A program made the translations under genes and the position numbers. This document shows positions 1 through 10,396 of a stretch of DNA of 64,000 bases, in pieces. The stretch is taken from contig JAGTXZ010000018.1 in NCBI GenBank assembly GCA_018398575.1, positions 2,914,001 to 2,978,000 of the forward strand, in the 5' to 3' direction. This DNA is from Ampelomyces quisqualis. Taxonomy: Eukaryota; Ascomycota; Dothideomycetes; Pleosporales; Phaeosphaeriaceae. Positions within the stretch are counted from its first letter, which is position 1. Every line of letters begins with the position of its first letter. A model generated the notes under the pieces. That model worked only from the letters and a program-made list of their open reading frames with translations. It ran no database searches and was not told where the DNA came from.

Positions 1-2045
1 ATAGAGTAATAGCAGAGGTACTCTCTTAGAAGCACCCTAATAACAAGTAGTATCCTATAGCCTTCTATAGTTATACCCTATCTAGGGCTAAGCTTAATTA
101 GGAAATACACAATAAAGAACTTTTTGCTATCCTAAAAGTGTTTAAAAAGTAGAGAGCTAAACTTACCTCTATACAGAGTTAAATCCAGGTGTATTTAGAT
201 TACTACTCCTTAGAATACTTTATAACTACTAAGGTTCTTAATACACGTTAAGCATAATAGGCAGAGATTATTACCTCTTTTAATTTCTACATTAAGTACA
301 CGCCTAGCAAGCTTAACAAGCAAGCTAATATCCTAAGCTAAAGGGAACTAGACGTTAGCAAGGTTAAGGCTGCCTAACAAGACAACAGATCCTATGTACT
401 TCTAGGACCTAAATGCCTAAACCCCCTAGTTAACTCTAAACTGGCTTAGAACTACGTCTGTAACTAGCCAGAGATTAATATTTTAGCTATTTTAGTCTAA
501 TCTATTAGTGCCCCCCTAAATCTTAACTTGTTAGAACTAATTAAAGCTCTGTTAGCAGAGAATTACTACTCCTTTAAAGAAGAACGCCTTACGCTACTAC
601 AGCTATATTGTATTTAAGAAAGACTACTGCTATATTACTTACGCCTATATGTACTTAGAGATTCCTCTTTATACACCTAACTAATTAGAGAAGCTTATAA
701 TTAGGTATCTACTACCTACCTAAGCGCTATAAAGACGTATTAGCTCCTAGCTTAGCAATACTACTAGAAAGGCATAGAGGCTACATGCAAATGCTATATA
801 CAAAACTGCGTTTCCTGTTAAAGATCCTATCTAAAACAGCTCTAATCCCAAGGGTTCCTCTATCTGTTACTAATTCTTAACAGGCCTATGCAGTATTTGT
901 GTATAGATTTCAAGACATTCCTAACCAATTAGTATAGCTATAATCAAATTATAGTTATTATTAATTGCCTATTAAAGCAAGCTATCTCTATCCTGTGTTA
1001 CAAGACTATTAACGCCTAGGAAATAGCTTATTTGTTTATCTAATAGGTATACCAATTCAGCTATACGCCTAAAAGTATAGTGTCTAACTATAGCCCCTAG
1101 TTTATATCTTAATTCTAGTCTAAGTTCTGCAAGATTCTAGGCGTACAAATTAAGCTTTTTACAGCCTACTATAAACAAACTAATAGACAAACTAAGATTA
1201 TAAACAAGTATATTAATTAACAATTAAGGCCCTTTGTATCCTACTACTAGGACAACTAGAGTAACCTCTTGCTAATAATCAATTAAGCTTAAGCTATACT
1301 ACTGTACTCTGCAATTAGTATAGCACTGTACCAGCTCCTGTTTAGATCTAAACTACAACAGAGCTAGGATTAGGCATTATCCTCTTTGAAACACAAAGAT
1401 ATAAACGTTAAGGATGCCTTAAGCTTAGCTACCTGTATACATAAAGCCTAGCGTACAGCTAAAGACAATATAGAGAAGGCACAGTAATAAATAGCTACTA
1501 AGGTAAACAAATATTATTAACCTGTTAATTAGGTAGTAAGTAACAAGGTTTACCTCTTAACCTAAAACCTATCTGTTACCTACCTAAGTCGCAAACTTGC
1601 TAAATTGTAGGAAGGCCTCTTTAAAGTTCTAGAATAAGTTAGCCATTTATTTTAACTAAAGCTACCTAAAGAATCTAAGATCTATAACGTGTTTGCTCTA
1701 GATGTCCTCTGCAAGGACCTTAATAACCCCCTAGCTAGTTAGCTAAGCCTAAACCTATCTAGCATTTCAATTTAAGGCGTTAAAGAATAGGAAGTTAAAG
1801 AGATCCTAGCTAGCAAGCTATACTGCTCTATCCTAAAGTATTGTGTAAAATAGGTAGGCTATAATTCTAACTTTACCTAGTATAATGCCTTAAACTTTAT
1901 AGGCGCTCTATACATATTGTAAGCGTTCTATAAACGCTATCTAAAACAGCTAGGACCTCTACAAGCGTTAGCCAAATAGATTACAGCATAGAAAAAAGGA
2001 GTTAAAGATCTTACAGTATTACAAGACAATTATATTAGGGAAATT
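1..2045 (+). mobile_element. Ty3/gypsy chromovirus pol relic: RNase H, integrase, chromodomain (RIP-degraded)
   Basis: Reading through stop codons, one frame gives in order the end of an RNase H domain (about 60-330), an integrase zinc finger ending in CKCYIQNCVSCQR (about 600-830), an integrase core (about 880-1210, first Asp in QYLCIDFKTFL) and a chromodomain-like end (about 1780-1960, KQVGYNSNFTQYNALNF when TAG is read as Gln). That order is diagnostic of chromoviral Ty3/gypsy elements. The element enters from the left; reverse transcriptase, protease, gag and the 5' LTR lie outside the window. Nearly all in-frame stops are TAG where Gln is expected, as RIP (CpA to TpA) produces. The second catalytic Asp reads Asn and the Glu reads Lys, so the copy is dead. 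Confidence 0.88.
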
Positions 2046-2139
2046 AAACTTGATATTGCAACTACTACACTAGTAAGTAACAGCTATTAACAATAGAAGT
2101 CTTACTCTTCTATTAGATCTAACAGTAGACTATTGTTAC

Positions 2140-2870
2140 TACTAGTAGGATGTTCTTAATTGTCTAAATCCCTAGGTGCAGACACTAACGCACTACCTAG
2201 TAGTTTTCTGTTTTAGCCCTGCTTACTGCAAGTACTAGCCTCCTACGCTGCCTTTTGCGCCTTCTCCTACTCTACTAACCAATTGGCCCTTAATACTATT
2301 ATAACATCTACTAGCTAAGCAACTATACTAGTTAACCCTACTATACTTCTCCTAAGCAACCTAACCTTCTTAGCTATTACCCTAACCTCTCTAGCCAGCT
2401 CCTTCCTCTAGTAATAAGCGCTAACTAACAAGTTAGCGTTATTTATATTAGCTACCTGTGCAGTACCTACTTGCATAACAGCAGCCAACCAAAACGCTAC
2501 CTCCTTAACAGCAGCCTCCTGCTCTAACACTACCTTATTAGACTTGTCTTTACCTAAGGCAGCAAACCTGCAGTTAAGGGCCCTAAAGAGGCTATTATAC
2601 TCCTAGCCTGTATATAGAGGAACTAGGCAACACTTCTTATTTAAGAGTGTGCAATAAGCACACTTCTTAGACACGTCTAAATGGAATCTAAACTTAATAT
2701 TAAAATAGCTGTGGGCAAAAGCCCTTGCAGCCTGCAGGCAAACAACCTAATAAGCTAGAAGATAAGCTCTAGAAGGGACAGGAATAGGCATTGTGTGTAT
2801 CTACTATACAGTTAGCTAGTAATTAAGAAAGAATAAGGCTTAGATAGCTTTAGGTATACAAACGTAAGGA
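2140..2870 (-). pseudogene. Antisense ORF relic in the 3' part of the gypsy element
   Basis: Between the chromodomain and the 3' LTR the minus strand keeps a mostly open frame with few stops. It encodes a small Cys cluster, KKCAYCTLLNKKCC (about 2640-2690), followed by an Ala/Glu/Val-rich, probably helical stretch (EQEAAVKEVAFWLAAV). The C-x2-C-x5-KKC pattern looks like a short zinc-knuckle-like motif. I do not recognise the family. It is oriented against pol, so it is either an accessory antisense gene of the element or an older gene the element picked up. It carries the same TA-rich decay as its surroundings. Confidence 0.45.
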
Positions 2871-3112
2871 GGAGAGTATAGAGAAGTAGTATACTAGAGG
2901 GCCAGCCTTGTATATATGCTTAAAAAGCTTAAGGTAAAGTTAGGAATGTTAAACGCGCTAGCGCGCTAATTAAAATAATAACAAACAGCTATATTATATT
3001 ATCCTAAAATAAACTTAAGGTAAATAAGAGTTTACAACAATTTGAAGAGGTATCTAAAACAACACTAATACAGACCCAATTGATAGAGACTATTAATTTT
3101 AAGAAAGAGGGT

Positions 3113-3344
3113 AATATAACAAGCACATGCAAACACATGTTATATCTAATACCTTATAAAGGCTTAGTAATAGATTATGTAGAGAGCTAGCAGATTAGGA
3201 CCAAAAGCGCTCTAATAGCGCTCTAACTCAGCTGCTACGCCTACTATAAATATAAGCCTATAGCATAGATAGAGGACAAGTTTCTCTTGTCCTTTTGTAT
3301 AAGACCTATAGGTATATAGCTAATCCAGAATCTCTAATACAACA
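3113..3344 (+). repeat. Probable 3' LTR of the gypsy element
   Basis: A purine-rich tract (AAGAAAGAGGGTAA, about 3100-3113) resembling a polypurine tract is followed by TATAACA, a RIP-altered form of a TGTAACA LTR start. A TATA box (TATAAATA, about 3245) lies inside, as in LTR promoters. The right edge, near CTCTAATACAACA at about 3344, is placed where hAT-like sequence begins. No second LTR lies in the window, so the ends cannot be confirmed by alignment. Confidence 0.4.
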
Positions 3345-3389
3345 CGCACTCTTATATGCCTCTAATACGTATCCAATTTAATTCTAATA

Positions 3390-5140
3390 GCTGTACCTAC
3401 CTGCGTTGTTACATTATGCCCTTACGTAGACAGCACACTAGAGTTTCTATAGCATCTAATCTTATGCAGGTACTTAAAAATATAAAAATATTAAAACAAT
3501 TACTAGTAGTTACCTACAATAACGCTTTAAACAATAGTACTCTTAGCAGAAGCCTAGAAAGCAATCTTGCTAATAAGAGGGTTTCTTAGAACGCAAAGGA
3601 AAACACTATACTATGCCTTGCCTATATTATTAACCTAGTAGTGTAGGATATAATAGCCTACTTAAGGCTAACAGCCTTACCTAAGATTAAAAAGGCTTAG
3701 CAGCTGTAACGCTATTACGTTTACTAGATTAATAATAGCATATTAGTGCCTAACTCCTTACAAAAGGTATGTTACACTCTTTATTACAATTCTTTATTAC
3801 ACACTAAGCTCTTTTAGATCTAGGCAATTTATATTGCTATTAATTTGTCCCCTTAACGTTTTAAACAATTCCTAAAGGTACAATCTAATGTACTGCTAAA
3901 AAATTAACTTTGTGTAATTTAAGATGTTAAGACTAGGTAGAATTTAACCTATGATATGTGCGAGCGTGCCTACTCCCTAGCTACTTATATTAACAAGTAG
4001 TTAGAGTAAGAGATTACACTTAATTAGGCCCTGCAAGGTAGTAGTAGTAATTTATAAGATAATAACGCAGTTGCAGACTTTAAGGACCTTAAAAAGCTTT
4101 AGCTAGCACCTGCTAAGTAGTTACACCTTAGGGCAATAACACGTATGCTAGTAAACTTTAAAACAGCTACTAACAGAATTAGTAAAAGTAACACACTTTA
4201 GGCCCTGTATATCTAGTTAATATATAACTAACTTTTTAACTTTTTAGATTAAATAACAACTAAGCTATTTAACAAGAAGGATAAGACTAGCTATTATAAA
4301 GAGTAGCTAGCTGTAGTAAAGGCAGTAGTAGAAAAAGGTAAAAAGAAGTTGTTAAAGTATTATTTACGCACAGATAAAGAACAAGAATATCTTTACAACG
4401 TTACAACTGTCCTTAATCTATTCTAGAAGCTTACTACATATAAGGTAGAGACTATGTTTATTATATATGTTTATTACAGCGTACTACTAATAATACCTAG
4501 AGTAATATATAGAGACTAGACTTTAAATATATATACTAGCGTTAGTTCCTAGACTATATTAATTAATACAAAAATAACCTTATAGCAATAAATAGAGACT
4601 GCACTCTAGTTTGTCCTTTGCAACTACAGCGTCTACCTAAACACTAGTAGTTTAGAAGGCCTTTCTCTTAAACAACACAGTCTAGTAGGTTAAGCGCTAA
4701 TATCTCTTATAAAACTAACGTAAGTATTAGACTACTTTGTGCAAAAGCTCTCTACTACTTTAGTACTTCTCTAACTAGTAAGGAAGATAAAGAGGAGTTA
4801 TTAAATATACTTGTCTAGTAGCAGGCTAATATAGACACGTACCTACGCCTAGCCTAAGTAGCTAAAGACGTACTAGCTGTACAGCTTACAGAAGTTAGGG
4901 TTAAGCGCTTATTTAATACTGCAAGAGATATCTTAGAAGATTAACAGTATAGGCTTAGAGCAAAAATAATTTAGAAGATTATAGTTATAAAACACGCAAT
5001 TACTAAGAAAGACGCACAACTAAACTATTCTACACTATAATTACTAACTACAGGATTCTAACACAGCGCTAAGAGTGTCTAGAATCTACTTAAGCTTCTA
5101 GGTCCTATTAATTTTACTAGTCTAACTAGCTCTAGAATCT
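3390..5140 (+). mobile_element. hAT-family DNA transposon relic (RIP-degraded transposase)
   Basis: Reading TAG as Gln, the frame gives hAT hallmarks in order: LLVVTYNNALNNSTL (DDE-region DNAxNN with Asp changed to Asn, about 3520), CLAYIINLVV (the conserved C-x-HxxNL region, about 3615), IQDVKTRQNLTYDMCERAYS (the RWNSTY region, about 3920-3980) and a C-terminal dimerisation domain (AQVAKDVLAVQLTEVRVKRL followed by FNTARDI, about 4850-4990). The last segment is diagnostic of hAT transposases. The N-terminal zinc-finger part is missing; the gypsy LTR abuts directly, so the gypsy probably inserted into this copy. A possible terminal repeat (TAGGTCC) lies near 5100. The copy is non-functional. 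Confidence 0.82.
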
Positions 5141-5790
5141 AATGTTTTAAAGATTAGACAAGTAATAAGGAGCAGAAGAGTAATAGAGAAGATAATATTA
5201 GGGAATCTGCAACGCCTTTATATAGTGCACTACTCTAGACTTCTTAGTATAAGCAGCGTCTACAGAGGAAGAGATTAAGGCCTTCTTATTTCTTAGACTA
5301 GTAAGCGTAATAAAAAAATGTAATAAATAGTAGCTCTTAACTATCTAAAACAACTTTAGTTAAAAACTGTAATAAATATCTATAATAAGTAGATTATAAA
5401 GCTTATTAAACAGCTGCAAGATTAGACTATTCCTGCAATAACCTTATTTTAGGATATACGCTAAAATATACTTATTTCTTTTACTCTACTTTACTTCTAA
5501 GTAACATACTTGTTACAGGCGTTAGATTAAAGGCGCTGCACAAGTATAACTCTATAGCAGGTACTCTAACTAAACTAACAACCTAACCTTAACACCCTAA
5601 GCTGTATACTCTAACCTAAACCCTACACTAGCTCCTATATAACCTAAACCTTACCTTACCCCCCTTGTGCTTAACCCTAACCTAACCTCTACCTATAAGC
5701 AGGTACTCTAAACCCATTTACTAGCGTATATCTACCCTTAGAGTCTACCTCTTACAAAGTCTGCAAACTGTACGCTATAGTTCTCCTAAG
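5141..5790. other. AT-rich RIP-degraded spacer between hAT and pogo relics
   Basis: Stops occur in all frames and TA dinucleotides dominate; no domain can be read. From about 5570 to 5710 the plus strand is rich in CCTAAC/AACCCTAA-like words. They are irregular and are most simply explained by base bias in the decayed left flank of the pogo element. Confidence 0.5.
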
Positions 5791-6965
5791 TAGCTAATAT
5801 TACACTAGGCGTACACAACGTGTTTATAGCTTTAACACTATTAGGATAGACAAATAATAACGTAGGGATAGCCTAGTTAGAGTAGGTATTTAACTGTTGT
5901 ACAAAGAAGAAGGCCTAGTATAAAAGAGACTAGAGATTACTTATTATTAACAGCTATACTAGCTATCTTACAGAAGAGTTTTTAAGCTATTGCCTTAGCT
6001 ATTACATCTACGTATTAGTGTTTCTACCTTATAGCACTTATACGCTATAGCTACTAGATATTATTTACTTTAAGCTATTAAGTAGTACGTACTTAAAGAA
6101 ACTAGTAGAATTTACTTAAAGAAGCTAAGGACTAGTCCTAATCTAAAAAGAGGACTTCTTCTTACTATTCTAGGACTTCTAGTAAGTAAGCTTTACAAAG
6201 AAGACTATTAAGCGTTTCTTTGCTGCTACTAGTATATAGCTAATAAACTAAGAGAGAGTTATAAAACGCTTTCTACTTAGGCCTATAAACAACTCTTATA
6301 ATAGCCCTAAGCCTATATAGCGTAAGGCTAATTATCTCCTGCAATTAGCAATTAATAGATTATTAATTAAAGCTAAAAAGGTGTTAAGTTTAATTTACTA
6401 CTTAGCTAATTAAAAGAAGCTTCTTACTAATAAGAATAAGGGCCTACAGCAGGCTCTCTTAGTTAAAAAGAAGCATAATAAGAAAGCATATATACTTAAC
6501 TTATAACAACGTAAGAAGTATTATAGTAGAGCTGTATTCTAGTTACTAAGAAAGAAGAGAGAGGCTAAGGCACGTAAAGCTACAAACAGGCGCCTGGCTA
6601 AGAAGGAGAAACTCTAAAAAGCTAAGATAAAGAAGCTTAAAGCCTAGAACACCTTATATAACAAGAAGATTAAAGAATAGAAGGCTGTTGCTGCTGCAGC
6701 AAAGCGTAAGGAGCGTGAGAAAGAAAGGGCTAAAAAGGCTGCTCAGAAGGAGAGTAAGAGATCAGCTCAAAACACTAAGGCAGCTATACAATCTTCCTAA
6801 AAGGGTAAGCGCAAAGCCTTATCTACCTTTAGCCTAAAGGCTAAGCGTTAGAAGCGTGTAGGTAACAGTGCAGCTTCTGTTAACGCTCAAGAGGTAATAT
6901 CTGCTGCTCCACCAAAGATTACATCACGTGGGCGCACTGTTACTCTGCCATCAAAATTTAAGTAG
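5791..6965 (+). mobile_element. pogo/Fot1-type (Tc1/mariner superfamily) transposase relic
   Basis: With TAG read as Gln the frame gives the second half of a DDE transposase: an Asp-box relic LLIINSYTSYLTEEF (family LLxxDGHxSHxxxEF; Asp to Asn and His to Tyr), then FLPYSTYTLQLLDIIYF (family LPPHSSHLLQPLDV) and FFAATSI. A long Lys/Arg/Ala-rich tail follows and ends RGRTVTLPSKFK just before TAA, a tail style typical of fungal pogo transposases. The N-terminal HTH and first DDE Asp are missing or unreadable. The last 300 bp (about 6650-6965) are clearly less RIP-altered than the rest, with few stops and balanced codons. Confidence 0.8.
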
Positions 6966-7050
6966 TACAGATTGATCGCAAGGCCTTATTTACTACTCTA
7001 CCTCAATATTATATATATACAGCTATTGTGGGTGGCTCAATAACCTCATG

Positions 7051-7661
7051 TTTGGGTGGGCTTCATGGTGATTTTGGCGATCGCCAGCCGACGCGATCGC
7101 CACGTGCACGGGCACGGTAATCGGCAAACGCGCTTCCATTTTGGAAGTCTTCTATCCGTCTATTCGCACCACATTTCACCATCCTCTGGTATCGTGGTAC
7201 ACGCATTCCATCAATCGCAGATACTTTCTGTGTCTGTTTCATCTGTGTCAGTCAAGAAGAGTGCAGATAATACACATTGCGACCAGCGTGGCGAACTGTC
7301 ATCCCGGGCCTGTGTAGCTACACGACACTGCAACAAGAACGAAGATTATGGAAGGCTTCCACACCTGAAGAATTGCCTGGACATTATCCAAAGGATTTAA
7401 ATGAATTTTCTCCTCTCCTGCAATGAAGTGCAAGAGATTACAGGTATCGTCAGCACGGCTATGATCCTTCGACATCAGGGGTCGCGCGCGGATTGACACC
7501 GCATCGGGATTAGGACAGGATGTTACACATGTACTTATATGTACACCTACGCTGTTTCAGCCACTCATCTGGGTTCATCAGTGCCCGCATTGAGAAATAT
7601 AATGCGCCGCACTGACGGAGGCAACGACGTCGCAACGAACACTCTGAACAACATAGCGATC
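7051..7661. other. Intergenic edge of the GC-balanced block
   Basis: Base composition switches abruptly from AT-rich to balanced near 6970-7060. The stretch contains the palindrome GGCGATCGCC (about 7077) and a second GCGATCGCC a few bases on. Short open frames here have no recognisable content. It would contain the former promoter of the decayed regulator that follows. Confidence 0.5.
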
Positions 7662-9693
7662 ATGGTCGGCGTCCCAGGACGCTCGAAAGGCTGTCACACG
7701 TGTAGGAGCATGAAGAAAAAGGTACACAAAGCTGCTTCTGATATTCAGCGGTGCAAGTATAGCTGATTCTTGCTGATACTGATACCAGTGTGATCTAGAG
7801 CGACCTGTCTGTGGCAACTGCACGCGAGGCAAATTTGAGTAGAGAGCTATTATCATAGTCCAGGTAGGACGAGAAGGCAAGGGGTCTTATCAGAAGAAAA
7901 CACAATACGCAGCCGTACCAAGCTCGAAAGTCGCCACTCAGGTCACTTCTCCAGCCGACGTCGGGTACAGAGATCTGAATCGCACGGCACTGGAACTCGA
8001 GTGCATCGAAGTTCTTCGACTCGTGTTTACACCGCCAGCTCCTTCAGGGAACCTGAAAGTTAAACACCCGTCTTACATCAACGAATGGTGGATCCAGATC
8101 TACAGCCGCTCTCCGCAAAGCGATCTTGTGAGGTACGTTAGGACGAGCCTAGCTTCATCACTGACTGCTCATGTCTTGCTGGCGCAGATGTGCGCTGGTA
8201 TCAACGAGCGCTTTTATAGCTGGACACTCCAAGCAAGACTATTCACTTCGAAACAGAGGAGTCGAGCTTTACAGTGAAGCTGTCCATCGACTGAGTCGGG
8301 CATTGGAGCCGTCACTACTAGCCAAGCGCGGTGCAGCTTACTATGACTTGGTCATGGCAGGCTATGGACTAGCTATGTATGAAGTAAGTGCTACAGGAAA
8401 TCACTGTGGTGGTCTCGCTTGTCAGGTCTTGTGCGCGTTCCCACAGAGGAACGTGCATATTCGTCAGTGCGTGGACCTAACGCAGACGTCGGGGGATCAA
8501 AACATCACGGTCATTTTGTATACGACACTCAAGGAAGTTCTATCAGCTGACCGTGCCTTTCATACAGTTTATCCGGCAGGAGACGCCTGACATCACCGAG
8601 CAACAGCCGCCAGCGGCGAGATTCAGGAAGGTTAAGTGCCAGATCTCTGCAGTTTCAGTAGCTTCGAATACATGTCATCAGGGACATCAGCTGATTAGAA
8701 TCATGTAGTATTATGATCGAGGTGAAATAAGCTGGGGATGTCGAGCCAGGGGCCACATTGGAGGGATGATGAGTCTGATGGGCACGCTGAATCCTGCCGC
8801 ATTTGCCCAGCCAGCACACCACCAGATCTTCTTGCAATTTCGCGAGTCATGGGTTTGTCTGTCTTCGTCTCACCGAGCTGTATGCTGATTTGTAACAGAT
8901 CGCCCTCAGCCTCGAGCGACGACGCGCCACATTCCTGGGAAATACTGAATGGCTTACAAAACCGTGGCAAGGTTTGAACAAGACATACTACGACACCATG
9001 TGGGACACTCTTGCTCCGATGTAGGCAATGCTAGAGGTATGGGATGAATTAATGGTGGCGCCAGTGTCCAATGACATCAACGTTCAGGCCGCAATGCTGA
9101 AACGTCAGTGCTATAACCTCGAGAAGAGTTTCACAAGGTGGCATAGTGAGCTGTCGACCACATGCTCTTCTTTCACAAAGTTCTTCGCATGGATGATGCA
9201 CTGGGCCGCACGCATCATTTTATTCGGTACAACACCGCTCATATACCTGCGATATCCACCACACCTCACCGAACATATCTTCATGATTTCCGACTCCATG
9301 GGTTCGTACTGCCTCGCGATCGCGCGATCTATGAAGCACTTCTTGGTCGGAGCTGAGCAAGTGGGCCTAACGAGTGAGATGGCGATGAGAATACCCGTCT
9401 CCGTTGTTCAAAAGGCACTTTTGAATCCACTACTCCGAGCTACTGGTGATGCTAAGCTCAATGAGGCCGAGAAAATCCTTCAGAATGTTGGGGCTGCAGA
9501 GTTGGTATCTGGCGCCTGTGGCTCAGCGGAATCGAATCGTGGCGTCGGCAGTACCATGGTTGACCAAGATTACTTAGAGGTTTCTCAGTACGTCAAAATG
9601 GTCCATCAAACGTACTATCGCCGTGCTAACTTTCGTAGGTCGGGGGTAAAGATGCTCGGGAAGTGCGCACAGTGGCAGCCAACACAAAAGTGA
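7662..9693 (+). pseudogene. Decayed Zn(II)2Cys6 fungal transcription factor
   Basis: An ATG at 7662 opens MVGVPGRSKGCHTCRSMKKK. A clean intron (7722-7788, GTACAC to ACCAG) joins this to CDLERPVCGNCTRGKFE, reconstituting five of the six zinc-cluster cysteines; the sixth position is an in-frame TAG at 7840. Downstream, the middle homology region survives in pieces in different frames: LNRTALELECIEVLRLVF (about 7990-8030), then after a frame change near 8200 GVELYSEAVHRLSRALEP and YYDLVMAGYGLAMYE. A probable second intron has a GTAAGT donor near 8385, and further frame changes follow. A long C-terminal frame (9028-9693) fits the helical end of this family. The stop and multiple frameshifts mark a pseudogene. 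Target genes cannot be inferred. Confidence 0.72.
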
Positions 9694-10396
9694 AAGCCGT
9701 CGTCATGGCGTTCTGTAAGCAAACTCGGATTTTCTCTGGTGAAAGAGTGTGTTGGTGTTCAAGTCCTTAAGAAAAATCGCCTTGAGTATTCTGCCTGTGG
9801 TAACCAACATAGGTCCAGCTTAATTAACCAGCCTCCCCAGACCTCATTTCGCGGCCCTGAGACTTCACAACCCAATGTACAAGAAATATTCCTCCGAATT
9901 CGCTGCCCATATCTCACCGATCTGTGTGGTGAATATGTGTGAAACGGAATCAAAAGATCTGTAGACTGGGCCCTACCGGTACCGCCCGACCGCCCGCTCG
10001 CGGCTCAACCCCAGTTACCATATTTCAGAATACAGTCACAAGCTCCACGACACCTTGGAAGTTCGGTACCAGATTTAGAGCACGTTTAGCGGGCTCGCAC
10101 AAACAATTCCGCGGCCTGCTGCGCGGTGAGACAAATAGCATTCGAAGTAGAGCCTCGCTCTCGCTCTTGCGCCGCCCACTTTCACTCTTCCCCAAAGCAA
10201 AATTGTGCCATACGCGCCCTCTGAGCCCGATTTCATAGCCTGCGATTTTTTTGCTACACATCTGCCACATATTTCAGCGCAGCGCGCCTTGTGCAGGGTT
10301 TCACTTTCCACGCGGCAACTCAACTCACCTCCGGCGCGTCAACGAGCAAGTATATGATCCTATAGCGCGCCCGGCGCCTGTCATCCTTTCTAGACA
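9694..10396. other. Intergenic, no gene seen
   Basis: Balanced base composition with short overlapping frames on both strands but no recognisable motif or consistent codon bias. The last 300 bp are the likely promoter and leader of the following gene. Confidence 0.4.

Noticed and set aside
5570..5710. Telomere-like CCCTAA/CCTAAC words
   Set aside because: They are irregular, not a TTAGGG array, and lie in RIP-degraded DNA where CTAA words are inflated.
7299..9299. Minus-strand frames across the Zn2Cys6 relic (e.g. 7578-7880, 8701-8970)
   Set aside because: They are antisense to recognisable regulator segments and carry no motif.
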